64,000 nucleotides of DNA from C7867-006 sp035438705 (GTDB lineage Bacteria; Patescibacteriota; Minisyncoccia; Phycocordibacterales; DATDWN01): the NCBI GenBank assembly GCA_035438705.1, contig DAORIV010000001.1, positions 56,851-120,850 of the forward strand, written 5' to 3'. This document shows positions 25,580-33,605 of the stretch, piece by piece. Below the pieces are notes generated by a model. The model saw nothing but the letters and a program-made list of their open reading frames with translations. It did no database searches and was not told where the DNA came from. A program made the translations under genes and the position numbers. The number at the start of each line of letters is the position of its first letter. The first letter of the stretch is position 1.

Positions 25580-26731
25580 GCTAACCTTTTTTACTGCATT
25601 TGCTACAGCTTTAGCAACTCTTTTATCAAATGGACTTGGAATAATGTAACTAGGGGATAGCTCCTTGTAAGTGACTAGTTTAGCTATAGCTAAAGCTGAT
25701 GCTAACTTCATTTCGGTGGTTATTTGTTTTGCACCACTATCTAATGCGCCCCGGAAAATCCCAGGAAATACTAAAACATTATTTATTTGGTTTGGGTAAT
25801 CACTTCTGCCTGTTCCAAAAACTTTTATTTTGGTTTTCTTTGCATTCTCCATACTTATCTCTGGATTAGGATTTGCCAAAGCAAGAACTATTGGGTCTTT
25901 GGCCATTTTTTCTATCCATTCAGGTTTTAAAATATCTGCAACTGAAACACCAATAAAAACATCAGCATCTTCCAGCACTTGTTCCAGGTTTCCTTCCATT
26001 GTCTTACTATTTGTTTTATCAGCAATAGCTTTTTTGTATTTGTTTAAGTCAGTTCTTTTTCTATGTAAGGCACTTTTACTATCTAACATGATAATATTCT
26101 TTGCATTCACGCCATAATCAATAAGTAGATTACATATTGCTATTGCTGCAGAACCAGCACCGTTAATTATAGTTTTAATACTGTTCTTATCTTTTTTAAC
26201 GACTTTTAATGCGTTTATTAATGAAGCAAGAACCACAATTGCTGTGCCATGCTGATCGTCGTGCATTACAGGTATGTTCAATTCTTTTTTTAGTCGTTCT
26301 TCTATCTCAAAACATTTTGGCGCTGAAATATCCTCTAAATTTATTCCACCAAATCCAACTGAGATTATTTTGATTGTTCTAATAATTTCTTCTGTATCTT
26401 GTGTGTCTAAACAAATAGGGTAGGCATCTATTCCAGCAAACTCTTTAAATAATATTGCCTTACCTTCCATAACAGGCAGAGCACCGTAAGGTCCAATATT
26501 TCCAAGTCCCAGAACTGATGACCCATCGGATATTACAGCCACAGAGTTTGATTTAACTGTGAGTTTATTAGCTAAATCTTTATTTTTTTTTAAAACTCTT
26601 GATACTTCTGCTATCCCTGGTGTGTATGCAACAGATAGCTCGTATTTATTAGTTACTTTTAATTTAGAATAAGTACCAATTTTACCTTTAATTTTTTTAT
26701 GCAATTCAAGTGATTTTTTAAAATAATTCAT
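25574..26731 (-). CDS. NAD(P)-dependent malic enzyme
   Basis: This 385-residue protein has YTPGIAEVSRVLKK, DGSSVLGLGNIGPYGALPVMEGKA, PVMHDDQHGTAIV (metal and substrate residues) and a Rossmann segment IINGAGSAAIAICNLLI. It decarboxylates malate to pyruvate. It corresponds to the short prokaryotic MaeB-like core without the phosphotransacetylase domain. I place the start at ATG 26731 (MNYFKKSLELH). The longer frame to 26797 runs through tRNA-derived repeat sequence and has no family similarity. Confidence 0.92.
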   Translation of the reverse strand: MNYFKKSLELHKKIKGKIGTYSKLKVTNKYELSVAYTPGIAEVSRVLKKNKDLANKLTVKSNSVAVISDGSSVLGLGNIGPYGALPVMEGKAILFKEFAGIDAYPICLDTQDTEEIIRTIKIISVGFGGINLEDISAPKCFEIEERLKKELNIPVMHDDQHGTAIVVLASLINALKVVKKDKNSIKTIINGAGSAAIAICNLLIDYGVNAKNIIMLDSKSALHRKRTDLNKYKKAIADKTNSKTMEGNLEQVLEDADVFIGVSVADILKPEWIEKMAKDPIVLALANPNPEISMENAKKTKIKVFGTGRSDYPNQINNVLVFPGIFRGALDSGAKQITTEMKLASALAIAKLVTYKELSPSYIIPSPFDKRVAKAVANAVKKVSK

Positions 26732-26739
26732 ACTGTGTT

Positions 26740-26870
26740 GGCGGGCCACTCGGGTTAAGTACCGTCCGAGTGAGACGTTGTAAGGATATTTTAACACATT
26801 TATTGACGGTCAATTGAAGCACTCGGGTCAGGGTCTCAGTAGACACGATAGACACTATAAAAAGAAAATC
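26740..26870 (-). repeat. Degenerate tRNA-Ser 3' end and flanking palindromes
   Basis: On the minus strand the stretch just before the malic enzyme ATG reads GACGGTACTTAACCCGAGTGG then CCGCCAACACA. The last 11 nt equal the 3' end, CCA and trailer of tRNA-Ser(GCT) at 29880-29972, and the preceding bases align loosely with its T-arm. CACTCGG/CCCGAGTG forms a hairpin here. TGACCCGAGTGCTT (26818-26829 region) is repeated at 29848-29861. These look like the far boundary of an insertion at the tRNA-Ser gene. Confidence 0.5.
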
Positions 26871-26976
26871 TAAAACTTATTTTTCTGTATAAAATATGAT
26901 AGTATTATTAAAACACTTACCATTTACAAAACCAATTTTTTATGATTATATAACCTCGGAGGTTATTTGAAAAACT

Positions 26977-27702
26977 ATGGAAAAACCCAAGATCTTACTT
27001 ATCCACGGCTGGAACTATACGAACTACACATCCTCAGGATGTAAGAGTGCGTGGTCAAACCGATTAAAATTTGTGGAAGCATTGTCTCAACATTTCAATG
27101 TTGTGACTATCAACCTGCCTGGGTTTTGTGGTCAGGCCGATCCAGAAAAACCTTGGACTATTGATGATTATGTTGACCATGTCAACACGGTTGTCAGAGC
27201 AGAGAACCCGAACTTTGTCCTCGGATATTCTTTTGGAGGAGCGATTGTCCTTCGTTGGAAAAGCAGAACAAAAGATACAGTGACTGGAGTGATTCTTGTT
27301 TCTCCTGCAATTATTCGCAGGTACGAGAATAAGGATCTAAGTCTTGTTCAGGAGATTCTCAAGAAGGTTCTCCCAAACAGACTGATTTCTACTCTCAGGG
27401 ATCTGTATCTAACACAGTTCGTGAAGAATCCGTATTACTCAAAAGCAACGAAGGTGATGCGCGAAACGTATCGCAATATCGTTGCTGTTGATTTGCGGAA
27501 AGACCTACAAGAACTTACCCAGCCAATCACGCTTATCTATGGTGAATTCGACAGTGCAACACCTGTCGAATTGGTCAAAGAGGTTCTTTCAAGCTCAAAA
27601 ACGAAACACAAACTGAATGTGATTCCTGCTGGTGGGCATGACATTGCAAATTCTCACACAGCGGAGCTCATTTCCCTGATCACAAGAGAAATTGGAGGAT
27701 AG
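26977..27702 (+). CDS. Alpha/beta hydrolase
   Basis: This 241-residue protein has LLIHGW (oxyanion region), nucleophile elbow GYSFGG (Ser85), Asp in YGEFDSATP and His in AGGHDIANS, so a complete catalytic triad. The substrate is unknown. Base composition and codon use (more C-ending codons) are richer in GC than the neighbours. Upstream, CCTCGGAGG forms a small hairpin with a GGAGG about 14 nt from the ATG. The next gene starts 2 nt after its stop and has a proper SD, so the two form an operon. Confidence 0.85.
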   Translation: MEKPKILLIHGWNYTNYTSSGCKSAWSNRLKFVEALSQHFNVVTINLPGFCGQADPEKPWTIDDYVDHVNTVVRAENPNFVLGYSFGGAIVLRWKSRTKDTVTGVILVSPAIIRRYENKDLSLVQEILKKVLPNRLISTLRDLYLTQFVKNPYYSKATKVMRETYRNIVAVDLRKDLQELTQPITLIYGEFDSATPVELVKEVLSSSKTKHKLNVIPAGGHDIANSHTAELISLITREIGG

Positions 27703-27704
27703 AA

Positions 27705-29078
27705 ATGGTATTTGACCTTGAGACCTTAAGAAGAATCCTTCCGGATTCAAGATTTGTAAATTTGAGTGGTAATGAGATCTTCACAGTTCTCAATATCGCT
27801 CATCTAAAGCAGTTTGAAGCTACATCTTCAGAAGACAGAATTCTGTATTTCTGTGTGTATGAAGATGATCCTAATCTTATGGGTTGGTACAACAATCCAT
27901 TTGACCGATCTCTCAACATTCAGAAAATCAGGACTGACGAGAGAGTTACTTTCGTTGTTGACCAGAGAGTCCCTGAAGACCGAGTTCATCGTATACGACA
28001 CATTCGCGTCGGTAATATCTACGATGCGATTGATTGTATTCGCCGACACGTCCTATCCCAAATCAATCCTCAGGTGATTGGTGTGACAGGAAGTGTTGGA
28101 AAAACCACAGGAGTGGCTCTTATCCAAAGCATTTTGGAGAAGGGGTTGAGTTGCGGAAGGATATATTCAAAACGCCTCACTCCATTGACCTTGTCTTCGT
28201 GGCTGGTCAACTTTCTAGATTCATCACACCGTGTGTTGGCTCTAGAATATTCAATGTACCGAAAGGATCACATTGATAGACTGACTGACATCCTAACTCC
28301 TGATATTGGTGTATTCCTGAATGTGAAAAGGATGCATCTGGGAGTACAAGGGATAAACAGCTTGCAAGATATCGTTGAAGGCAAAGAGGCTCTGGTGCGT
28401 AAATCAAAGTTGGGAGTACTCAATATTGATGAGCCACTAGTGTCTCAACTCAAGAGGCATGGAGATCTGACTTTCTCACTTAGAGACAAGCAAGCAGATG
28501 CCTTCATATTCACTGATGGTGATGAAGCAGTGCTTATCTTGAATAGCACGGGTCATGAAATCAGATTTGTGCCATACATCAAGACAAGTCTGTTTTACTA
28601 CCAAGCGTCTGTTGCTGGTCTCATTGGAGTACAGTTCGGAATTTCTCCTGAACTTATCACTAATGCTCTTGAGGATTTCAGACCAGCAGAAAACAGGATC
28701 AATTGGATTGATGTTAAGGGCCACCAAGTGCTGTTTGATGGTGATGTAACTGTAAGTGGCAGAATGGCCTCTCTATCAGAACATCACTACACAACCAGTA
28801 TTTTGATGATCCATAGTTTTGACTTTGGTGAGGAAAATATCGACTTGCAAGTCGATGATTTTTCTCAGGTTTTCTCAACATTTTCTGAAGTTAGAGTTCT
28901 AGACACTGAAGAAAATAGGACAATTATTTCAAAGTATTCATTGAGAAATATTATCTTTGTAACAAAAGATGACTTCCTCTCTGGACTTTCGAAATTTGAG
29001 TTCAAAGTTCTTCACTTCGGGACATACTTCAGGAAGTATAAGGACCTGAGTTTCCTCATGCAATTCATAGCCGTCTGA
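27705..29078 (+). CDS. Mur ligase family protein (MurF-like)
   Basis: This 457-residue protein has ATP-binding GVTGSVGKTT (126-135), a LEYSMYR segment and TPDIGVFLNVKRMHLG, the Mur ligase central domain pattern. A C-terminal domain is present but shorter or divergent. Such enzymes join an amino acid or peptide to a carboxylate with ATP. A role in peptidoglycan (murF) is possible, but pairing with a hydrolase and the GC-rich, SD-led (TTGGAGGATAGAA) context suggests an accessory pathway. The stop codon lies inside its terminator stem. Confidence 0.75.
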   Translation: MVFDLETLRRILPDSRFVNLSGNEIFTVLNIAHLKQFEATSSEDRILYFCVYEDDPNLMGWYNNPFDRSLNIQKIRTDERVTFVVDQRVPEDRVHRIRHIRVGNIYDAIDCIRRHVLSQINPQVIGVTGSVGKTTGVALIQSILEKGLSCGRIYSKRLTPLTLSSWLVNFLDSSHRVLALEYSMYRKDHIDRLTDILTPDIGVFLNVKRMHLGVQGINSLQDIVEGKEALVRKSKLGVLNIDEPLVSQLKRHGDLTFSLRDKQADAFIFTDGDEAVLILNSTGHEIRFVPYIKTSLFYYQASVAGLIGVQFGISPELITNALEDFRPAENRINWIDVKGHQVLFDGDVTVSGRMASLSEHHYTTSILMIHSFDFGEENIDLQVDDFSQVFSTFSEVRVLDTEENRTIISKYSLRNIIFVTKDDFLSGLSKFEFKVLHFGTYFRKYKDLSFLMQFIAV

Positions 29079-29104
29079 GTAAAATCAGACGGCTATTCGT
29101 TTAA
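29067..29104 (+). terminator. Terminator overlapping the Mur ligase stop codon
   Basis: ATAGCCGTCTGA-GTAAAA-TCAGACGGCTAT, a perfect 12-bp stem followed by a T-rich stretch. Confidence 0.8.
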
Positions 29105-29108
29105 ATTA

Positions 29109-29200
29109 TTATATTAATTTTTTATACAAATCAGCTTTCAAAAACTTATGTTTCTTAAAAGATTTACATCTTTTACAAACCAGAATCACATTACTCATAT
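29109..29200 (-). CDS. Possible 29-residue peptide with CxxC
   Basis: The minus strand can encode a short peptide beginning MSNVILVCKRCKSFKK. It has a CxxC pair and many lysines. There is no SD and no clear promoter. It may be a fragment of a zinc-ribbon or HNH protein, or chance. The rest of the gap 29105-29232 shows nothing else. Confidence 0.2.
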
Positions 29201-29232
29201 TAGAGAGTACAAGGATAAAACACTCGCACTAA

Positions 29233-29832
29233 TTAACAAATGATATAATTTATAAAAGTAGAAAATATTATATATAAAGTGCCTAATGTAAAAAGAGATA
29301 TGATCCATTTGTGATATTTAATAAATGAAGCTCTGTTTTTTATTATATTAATATCCAAATGGTTTGTGCCCAGAGTATTATCCATTTTAAATGTTTCTTG
29401 AACATACTCCGACATGCTTGTAACCCGATCGTTAGATGGTTTATTTTTATCTAAAATTATGGACTTGGCACCGTTTGATATTATCCAGGATATTTCAGCA
29501 CTAGATATTTTTTTATTTTCTGATTCAAGATGATAGTTTAGAAAAACATACGACAATACAATATTTACTAAAAGGACAACAAATCCTATAAGTAAAACTA
29601 CAACATTTATGTTGAGTTTATCTACATCAAGCAACATTAAAGAAAATGGTGCTATAACCCCAGAAACTACTGCAATATCTTTAATTTGTTCTCTATAAGA
29701 ATCAATCAATATTTTGATATTTGAATTAAGTAATATCCTTCTTGAAATATCATCTTCTTCTAGATTTGCGGAAAAATTAGAGATCAAATCCTGTATTTCA
29801 GCTTCTAGTTTTTTTATATTTTCATCTTGCAT
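29233..29832 (-). CDS. Membrane protein of unknown function
   Basis: This 199-residue protein has an N-terminal helical, charged region (1-50), two adjacent membrane segments (about 52-72 and 75-97), a soluble middle, and a last membrane segment (about 175-197). I recognise no family. It is AT-rich like the native genes. It is the only gene between tRNA-Ser(GCT) and the hydrolase/Mur ligase pair, and lies directly downstream of the tRNA on the same strand. Confidence 0.6.
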   Translation of the reverse strand: MQDENIKKLEAEIQDLISNFSANLEEDDISRRILLNSNIKILIDSYREQIKDIAVVSGVIAPFSLMLLDVDKLNINVVVLLIGFVVLLVNIVLSYVFLNYHLESENKKISSAEISWIISNGAKSIILDKNKPSNDRVTSMSEYVQETFKMDNTLGTNHLDINIIKNRASFIKYHKWIISLFTLGTLYIIFSTFINYIIC

Positions 29833-29879
29833 GTTAGTTAAAACTAAAGCACTCGGGTCACACCGATACTAAATTGTGT

Positions 29880-29972
29880 TGGCGGAGCCGGATGGATTCG
29901 AACCATCGGTACCTTATTAAAGGGTACACCTCTTTAGCAAAGAGGCACGTTAGACCACTCTGACACGGCTCC
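29880..29972 (-). tRNA. tRNA-Ser(GCT)
   Basis: Acceptor GGAGCCG pairs with CGGCTCC, discriminator G, CCA encoded. Anticodon stem CCTCT/AGAGG encloses TTGCTAA (anticodon GCT). A long variable arm marks a type II tRNA. T-loop TTCGAAT is normal. It reads AGC and AGU. Confidence 0.95.
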
Positions 29973-30001
29973 AATAAAATAACATTCAACATGCTTTCTT
30001 T

Positions 30002-30127
30002 TTAGCAAAGAGGCACGTTAGGTCAGGAATAGTTTTTTTTAAAAACTTTCCCGACCCGGACTCGCGTCTAGACGCTCCGTCTCTAAATTACTATCCCATA
30101 GTAATTTAGCACTCTGACACGGCTCCA
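30002..30127 (-). repeat. Partial tRNA-Ser copy split by a palindromic element
   Basis: On the minus strand the first 17 nt of tRNA-Ser(GCT) (GGAGCCGTGTCAGAGTG) are followed by about 90 nt of palindromes and then by TAACGTGCCTCTTTGCTAAA, which continues the same tRNA 5' half; the 3' half is absent. The insert has the hairpin CTAAATTACTA/TAGTAATTTAG, the core GACGGAGCG...CGCGAGTCCGGGTC that recurs at 51328-51375, and a second hairpin. The stretch 29833-30186 otherwise holds only the intact tRNA-Ser. Confidence 0.75.
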
Positions 30128-30186
30128 ATTAATTTCAAGGTTAGCATATTTTATGTATTAGGTATATTATAGCGCACGGAGGACTT

Positions 30187-30636
30187 ATGCCAGATAGACA
30201 CGGTTACACCGTTGAAGAATTTGCTCTTTTACTTTCTGTTGGTGAGTGTACTGTCTACAGATGGATTTACGAGGACACTATCCTGTACTTTAATTCTCGC
30301 ATACCAAAGAAATATGCAAATAAAATAATAAAGCTTTGGTCAAAAACATGTACACCTTCTGAATTTTCAAGGCACCTTGGAGTCAGTCCTTCCAAGGTAG
30401 ACATACTGATTAAAAAAGGAAAACTTCGAACTATTCGAGTGGTCAGAAAACCTCGGGTTTTTCTAAGAGATCTGGAGAAAATCAAAAATGATAAAAATCT
30501 GGTACAAAAGACAGATGTAATTAACAAAAATAAAATAGGTTTTGCTAGATATTCAAAAAAAAGAAAAACAGCAATTGCTCTATTGGGCTGTTATTCTCCA
30601 AATAGAAAAAAGCGGGGTAAAAGAGATATATTTTAA
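30187..30636 (+). CDS. Helix-turn-helix DNA-binding protein
   Basis: This 149-residue protein appears to have two excisionase/MerR-like helix-turn-helix units: YTVEEFALLLSVGECTVYRWI (5-25) and TPSEFSRHLGVSPSKVDILIKKGKLRTI (56-83), then a basic tail. A clear GGAGGA sits 3 nt before the ATG, unlike native genes, and a strong hairpin ends it. Role could be regulation or excision control of a mobile element; it neighbours the interrupted tRNA-Ser copy. Confidence 0.65.
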   Translation: MPDRHGYTVEEFALLLSVGECTVYRWIYEDTILYFNSRIPKKYANKIIKLWSKTCTPSEFSRHLGVSPSKVDILIKKGKLRTIRVVRKPRVFLRDLEKIKNDKNLVQKTDVINKNKIGFARYSKKRKTAIALLGCYSPNRKKRGKRDIF

Positions 30637-30640
30637 TTAA

Positions 30641-30670
30641 GGCGCCCGTCATTACTACGGGCGCCTGTTC
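30641..30670 (+). terminator. Terminator after the HTH gene
   Basis: GGCGCCCGT-CATTACT-ACGGGCGCC, a perfect 9-bp GC-rich stem 4 nt after the stop. Confidence 0.75.
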
Positions 30671-30710
30671 TATTACATTTTTTAAAAAAATTCTGTATAC
30701 TGGAAAAATT

Positions 30711-30797
30711 GGATAGGTGGATGAGTGGTTTAAATCAACGGTTTACTAAACCGTCGTAGGGTAAAACCTACCGAGAGTTCGAATCTCTCCCTATCCG
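30711..30797 (+). tRNA. tRNA-Ser-like, anticodon ACT
   Basis: Acceptor GGATAGG/CCTATCC with discriminator G. The anticodon stem ACGGT/ACCGT encloses TTACTAA, so positions 34-36 read ACT. The long variable arm (CGTAGGG...CCTACCG) and G73 are serine-type. T-loop TTCGAAT is normal. No CCA is encoded. A TATACT -10 lies at 30696-30701. A34 at this codon box is very unusual because tRNA-Ser(GCT) already covers AGC/AGU. Confidence 0.85.
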
Positions 30798-30800
30798 CAT

Positions 30801-31469
30801 TTAATGTGCAATTGTAAAGCCAATTACATCTTTTGCCCCCTTACCAATCAGTATTTTTCTAGCTTCAGTTAGTGTGGTGCCAGTTGTAACAACATCATCA
30901 ATCAGGAATATATATTTACCAAAAACCCTCTCATCAGCATCAAAACAATCAGATAAGTTTTTTACTCGTTCTTCTTTTGAGTTGCTATGACTTTGTTTTG
31001 GAGTCTCTTTCACTTTGCCAAGCCATTGTGGTGCATAAATAAGTAGTCTCTGGGTATCACAATCTATTATTGATTTGGCAATTAATTCACTTTGGTTATA
31101 TCCACGTTGGACTCTTGATTCTGTGGTTATGGGAATCGGTATTAACAAAAATTCAGCATTATTGTTGAATAATGATATATCAGAAATTACAGAAATAATT
31201 TCTTCGAATATAATTTTTCCAATAGTTTCTAATGGTGAGACATTTTCTTTGTATTTCAATTCCCAAATTATTGCTTTTACTCTAGTGTCTTTATATTGAA
31301 ATAAGGGGGTTATCCATTCTATATCGGTTACTTTTTGAGATTTGGGTAATGAATATATAGTTTTTTCGTCGAGCTTCTTCACTATTTCATAATTAGATCT
31401 TGGTGGAATGATAAAATCCAAGATACTTTTTCCGATCTCAATCATTCTATTTACAACAGTATTTACCAT
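30801..31469 (-). CDS. comF: ComF-family phosphoribosyltransferase-like protein
   Basis: The translation has IPIPITTESRVQRGYNQSELIAK and the PRPP loop FLIDDVVTTGTTLTEARK typical of ComF/GntX. These proteins are linked to DNA uptake by type IV pili. The usual N-terminal zinc ribbon is missing, giving 222 residues. I take ATG 31469 because a TATAAT on this strand (10 nt upstream) lies inside the longer frame. It diverges from pilM across a shared promoter region. Confidence 0.82.
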   Translation of the reverse strand: MVNTVVNRMIEIGKSILDFIIPPRSNYEIVKKLDEKTIYSLPKSQKVTDIEWITPLFQYKDTRVKAIIWELKYKENVSPLETIGKIIFEEIISVISDISLFNNNAEFLLIPIPITTESRVQRGYNQSELIAKSIIDCDTQRLLIYAPQWLGKVKETPKQSHSNSKEERVKNLSDCFDADERVFGKYIFLIDDVVTTGTTLTEARKILIGKGAKDVIGFTIAH

Positions 31470-31500
31470 TATGGTATTTATTATACACCTAATATTGTGA

Positions 31501-31506
31501 TACAAT
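31501..31506 (+). promoter_or_regulatory. -10 element of the pilus operon (pilM)
   Basis: TACAAT ends 15 nt before the pilM ATG. It faces the comF promoter on the other strand about 20 bp away. Confidence 0.5.
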
Positions 31507-31521
31507 ATTTTAAATATATTT

Positions 31522-32649
31522 ATGGCAAATTTCCTATCTCAAATAACAGATTTATTTGCAAAGAAAAGTGGAAGTGTCTTAGGCATCGACATAGGTTCAT
31601 CTTCTATAAAAGTAGTGCAAATAAGTAGAAAAAATGGTCATGCTATTTTAGAAACATACGGGGAACTTGCTCTCGGACCTTACACTGGGAAGGGGGTTGG
31701 GGAGTCTGTAGCTCTACCTCAAGAAAAAGTAATTGAAGCAGTTAAGGATATGCTTAAAGAAAAAGAGGTAAATATTACGACTATGTCTTGTGGAGTTGCC
31801 ATACCTTTTGCATCAAGTTTGATGGCGGTAATTGAAATGCCAGATGTATCGAGGAAAGAATTGGAGCAAATGATTCCTATTGAAGCTAGAAAGTATGTTC
31901 CGGTGCCAATATCTGAGGTTACATTAGATTGGTATGTGATACCAAAAGATAAAAATGCTGAACCTCTTGTTCCTGCGGACCCAAATGCTCCTAAACCAAA
32001 ATCAACCATTGAAGTATTAATTGTTGCATTGCACAACGACACTATAAATAAATACAAAAATATTGTAACAAATACTGGTTTAGATGTTGGATTTTTTGAG
32101 ATTGAAATATTCAGTACTATGCGTTCTGTTTTGGATGATGAAACTAAACCGGTTTTAGTTGTTGATATGGGAGCATCTAGCACAAAGTTATATATGGTTG
32201 AAAGGGGGATACTTAGAGCATCACATATGGTTGAAAGAGGTTCATATGACATAACAGATGAGTTGTCAAAATCACTTGGTATTTCTCTTACTGATGCAGA
32301 ATATTTGAAAAGAGAAAAGGGTTTGATAGGAGAAACAAATGGAATTGCTTTAAAAAATGTTGCTTCCTTTACATTAAACTATATTTTTACAGAAGCAGAT
32401 CGCTTTATACTTACTTATCAAAAAAAATACAATAAGGATGTCAGTAAGGTGATTCTTGTGGGGGGTGGTAGTGCATTAAAAGGTGTGGTTCCGTTTGCAA
32501 AAGAAATACTTGAAACAGAAGTTTTGGCAGGAGATCCTTTTTCAAAAGTGGTAGCACCTGCATTTCTAGAACAAGTTCTTAAAGAGACAGGTCCTGAGTT
32601 CGCTGTGGCAGTTGGAGTGGCTCTTCGAAAGTTGCAAGAAGTACGTTAG
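31522..32649 (+). CDS. pilM: Type IV pilus assembly protein PilM
   Basis: This 375-residue actin-like protein has VLGIDIGSSSIKVVQIS (phosphate 1), IPIEARKYVPVPISEV, VVDMGASSTKLYMVERG (phosphate 2) and VILVGGGSALKG (adenosine). PilM sits on the cytoplasmic side and binds the PilN N-terminus. It opens the pilus locus; its partner pilN follows after a small inserted gene. Confidence 0.93.
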   Translation: MANFLSQITDLFAKKSGSVLGIDIGSSSIKVVQISRKNGHAILETYGELALGPYTGKGVGESVALPQEKVIEAVKDMLKEKEVNITTMSCGVAIPFASSLMAVIEMPDVSRKELEQMIPIEARKYVPVPISEVTLDWYVIPKDKNAEPLVPADPNAPKPKSTIEVLIVALHNDTINKYKNIVTNTGLDVGFFEIEIFSTMRSVLDDETKPVLVVDMGASSTKLYMVERGILRASHMVERGSYDITDELSKSLGISLTDAEYLKREKGLIGETNGIALKNVASFTLNYIFTEADRFILTYQKKYNKDVSKVILVGGGSALKGVVPFAKEILETEVLAGDPFSKVVAPAFLEQVLKETGPEFAVAVGVALRKLQEVR

Positions 32650-32704
32650 TTTGACTATTGCAAAATCAAGTATAAAATTTAATAAGATTTTTGGGAGGAC
32701 TATT

Positions 32705-32887
32705 ATGCCTGAAGTCCAGTCATGTGATTGTAGGCAGGTAGGAAACGACGAAATGTTTGACCTCGGTCAGTCCTCAAGGGAACTGAGGAGTGTAAAATCC
32801 ACAAGAAGGGGAATTCTGGTTTGTTTTTTTGTAGTATTTCTTATTGCTTTTGGGATTATAACAAAAAGAATTCCCGTTCCTTTCTAA
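32705..32887 (+). CDS. Small single-pass membrane protein, cassette-like
   Basis: A 60-residue protein with a soluble N-terminus holding CDC (residues 7-9) and one membrane helix (about 36-53). A GGGAGGA lies 5 nt before the ATG, in contrast to the pilus genes around it, and the codons are GC-richer. A 16-bp terminator hairpin follows. No family recognised. It separates pilM from pilN, which therefore has its own promoter. Confidence 0.6.
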   Translation: MPEVQSCDCRQVGNDEMFDLGQSSRELRSVKSTRRGILVCFFVVFLIAFGIITKRIPVPF

Positions 32888-32890
32888 GTT

Positions 32891-32940
32891 AGCTCTGCAC
32901 AAAATATTCGTAAGTATTTTGTGCAGAGCTTTCTGTTTTT
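32891..32940 (+). terminator. Terminator after the small membrane protein
   Basis: AGCTCTGCACAAAATA and TATTTTGTGCAGAGCT pair perfectly (16 bp) around TTCGTAAG, followed by TTCTGTTTTT. Confidence 0.9.
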
Positions 32941-32977
32941 ATACACAGTTAATATAGTTTTTTGGGATAGCATATAC

Positions 32978-32983
32978 TATAAT
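32978..32983 (+). promoter_or_regulatory. -10 element before pilN
   Basis: TATAAT 12 nt upstream of the ATG at 32996, giving a leader of only a few bases. Confidence 0.55.
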
Positions 32984-32995
32984 TACGTATATATT

Positions 32996-33604
32996 ATGGA
33001 ACCAAAGTTTCAAACTTCTTTTATTCCGAAAAAAATTGCAGAAGATGATTCTAGAAATAGAGTTAGCATCTCTGCTGAAACAAATATTTTTACACTTGCC
33101 GCCACAGTTGTATTTGTGGTCATTTCACTTCTCTATGGGGGATTATTCTTTTATAAAGGGGTAATCATAAAACAAGTAGAAAAAGCTAGACAAGATTTGA
33201 TAAGTGCTAGTGATGCCATACAGCCGGATAAAATTCAAGAAATAATTGATAACAATACTAGAATAAATAATTCCTTGGAAATTTTAGATAAACACTTAGC
33301 AACATCTAGATTGATGATGTTTTTAAGTGATTCCACGATAAAAAAATTAAAATTTAATGAGTTTCTATATCAAAACAAAGATGGTGTTGCGTCTGTAATT
33401 ATAGACAGTGAGGTTCAGACATACAATGCTTTTGCATATCAACAAGAAGTTTTGGCTAAAAGTGAATATGTTAAAAATCCTACATTTACTGACATATCAC
33501 TCTCTGATGATGGAAATGTTAAGTTTAAGTTTTCTGGAAGAATAGAGCAAAGTCTTGTTTCTTACAAAAAAGCTCTTGAGTCAACAATAACAATAAACCA
33601 ATAA
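32996..33604 (+). CDS. PilN-like type IV pilus assembly protein
   Basis: This 202-residue protein has a short cytoplasmic N-terminus, one membrane helix (about 32-52), a coiled-coil-like stretch and a compact C-terminal domain. That is the PilN layout. The sequence itself is weakly conserved, so the call rests on topology and position between pilM and the PilO-like gene. ATG 32996 is preferred to a TTG at 32921 that would lie inside the terminator. Confidence 0.7.
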   Translation: MEPKFQTSFIPKKIAEDDSRNRVSISAETNIFTLAATVVFVVISLLYGGLFFYKGVIIKQVEKARQDLISASDAIQPDKIQEIIDNNTRINNSLEILDKHLATSRLMMFLSDSTIKKLKFNEFLYQNKDGVASVIIDSEVQTYNAFAYQQEVLAKSEYVKNPTFTDISLSDDGNVKFKFSGRIEQSLVSYKKALESTITINQ

Positions 33605-33605
33605 A

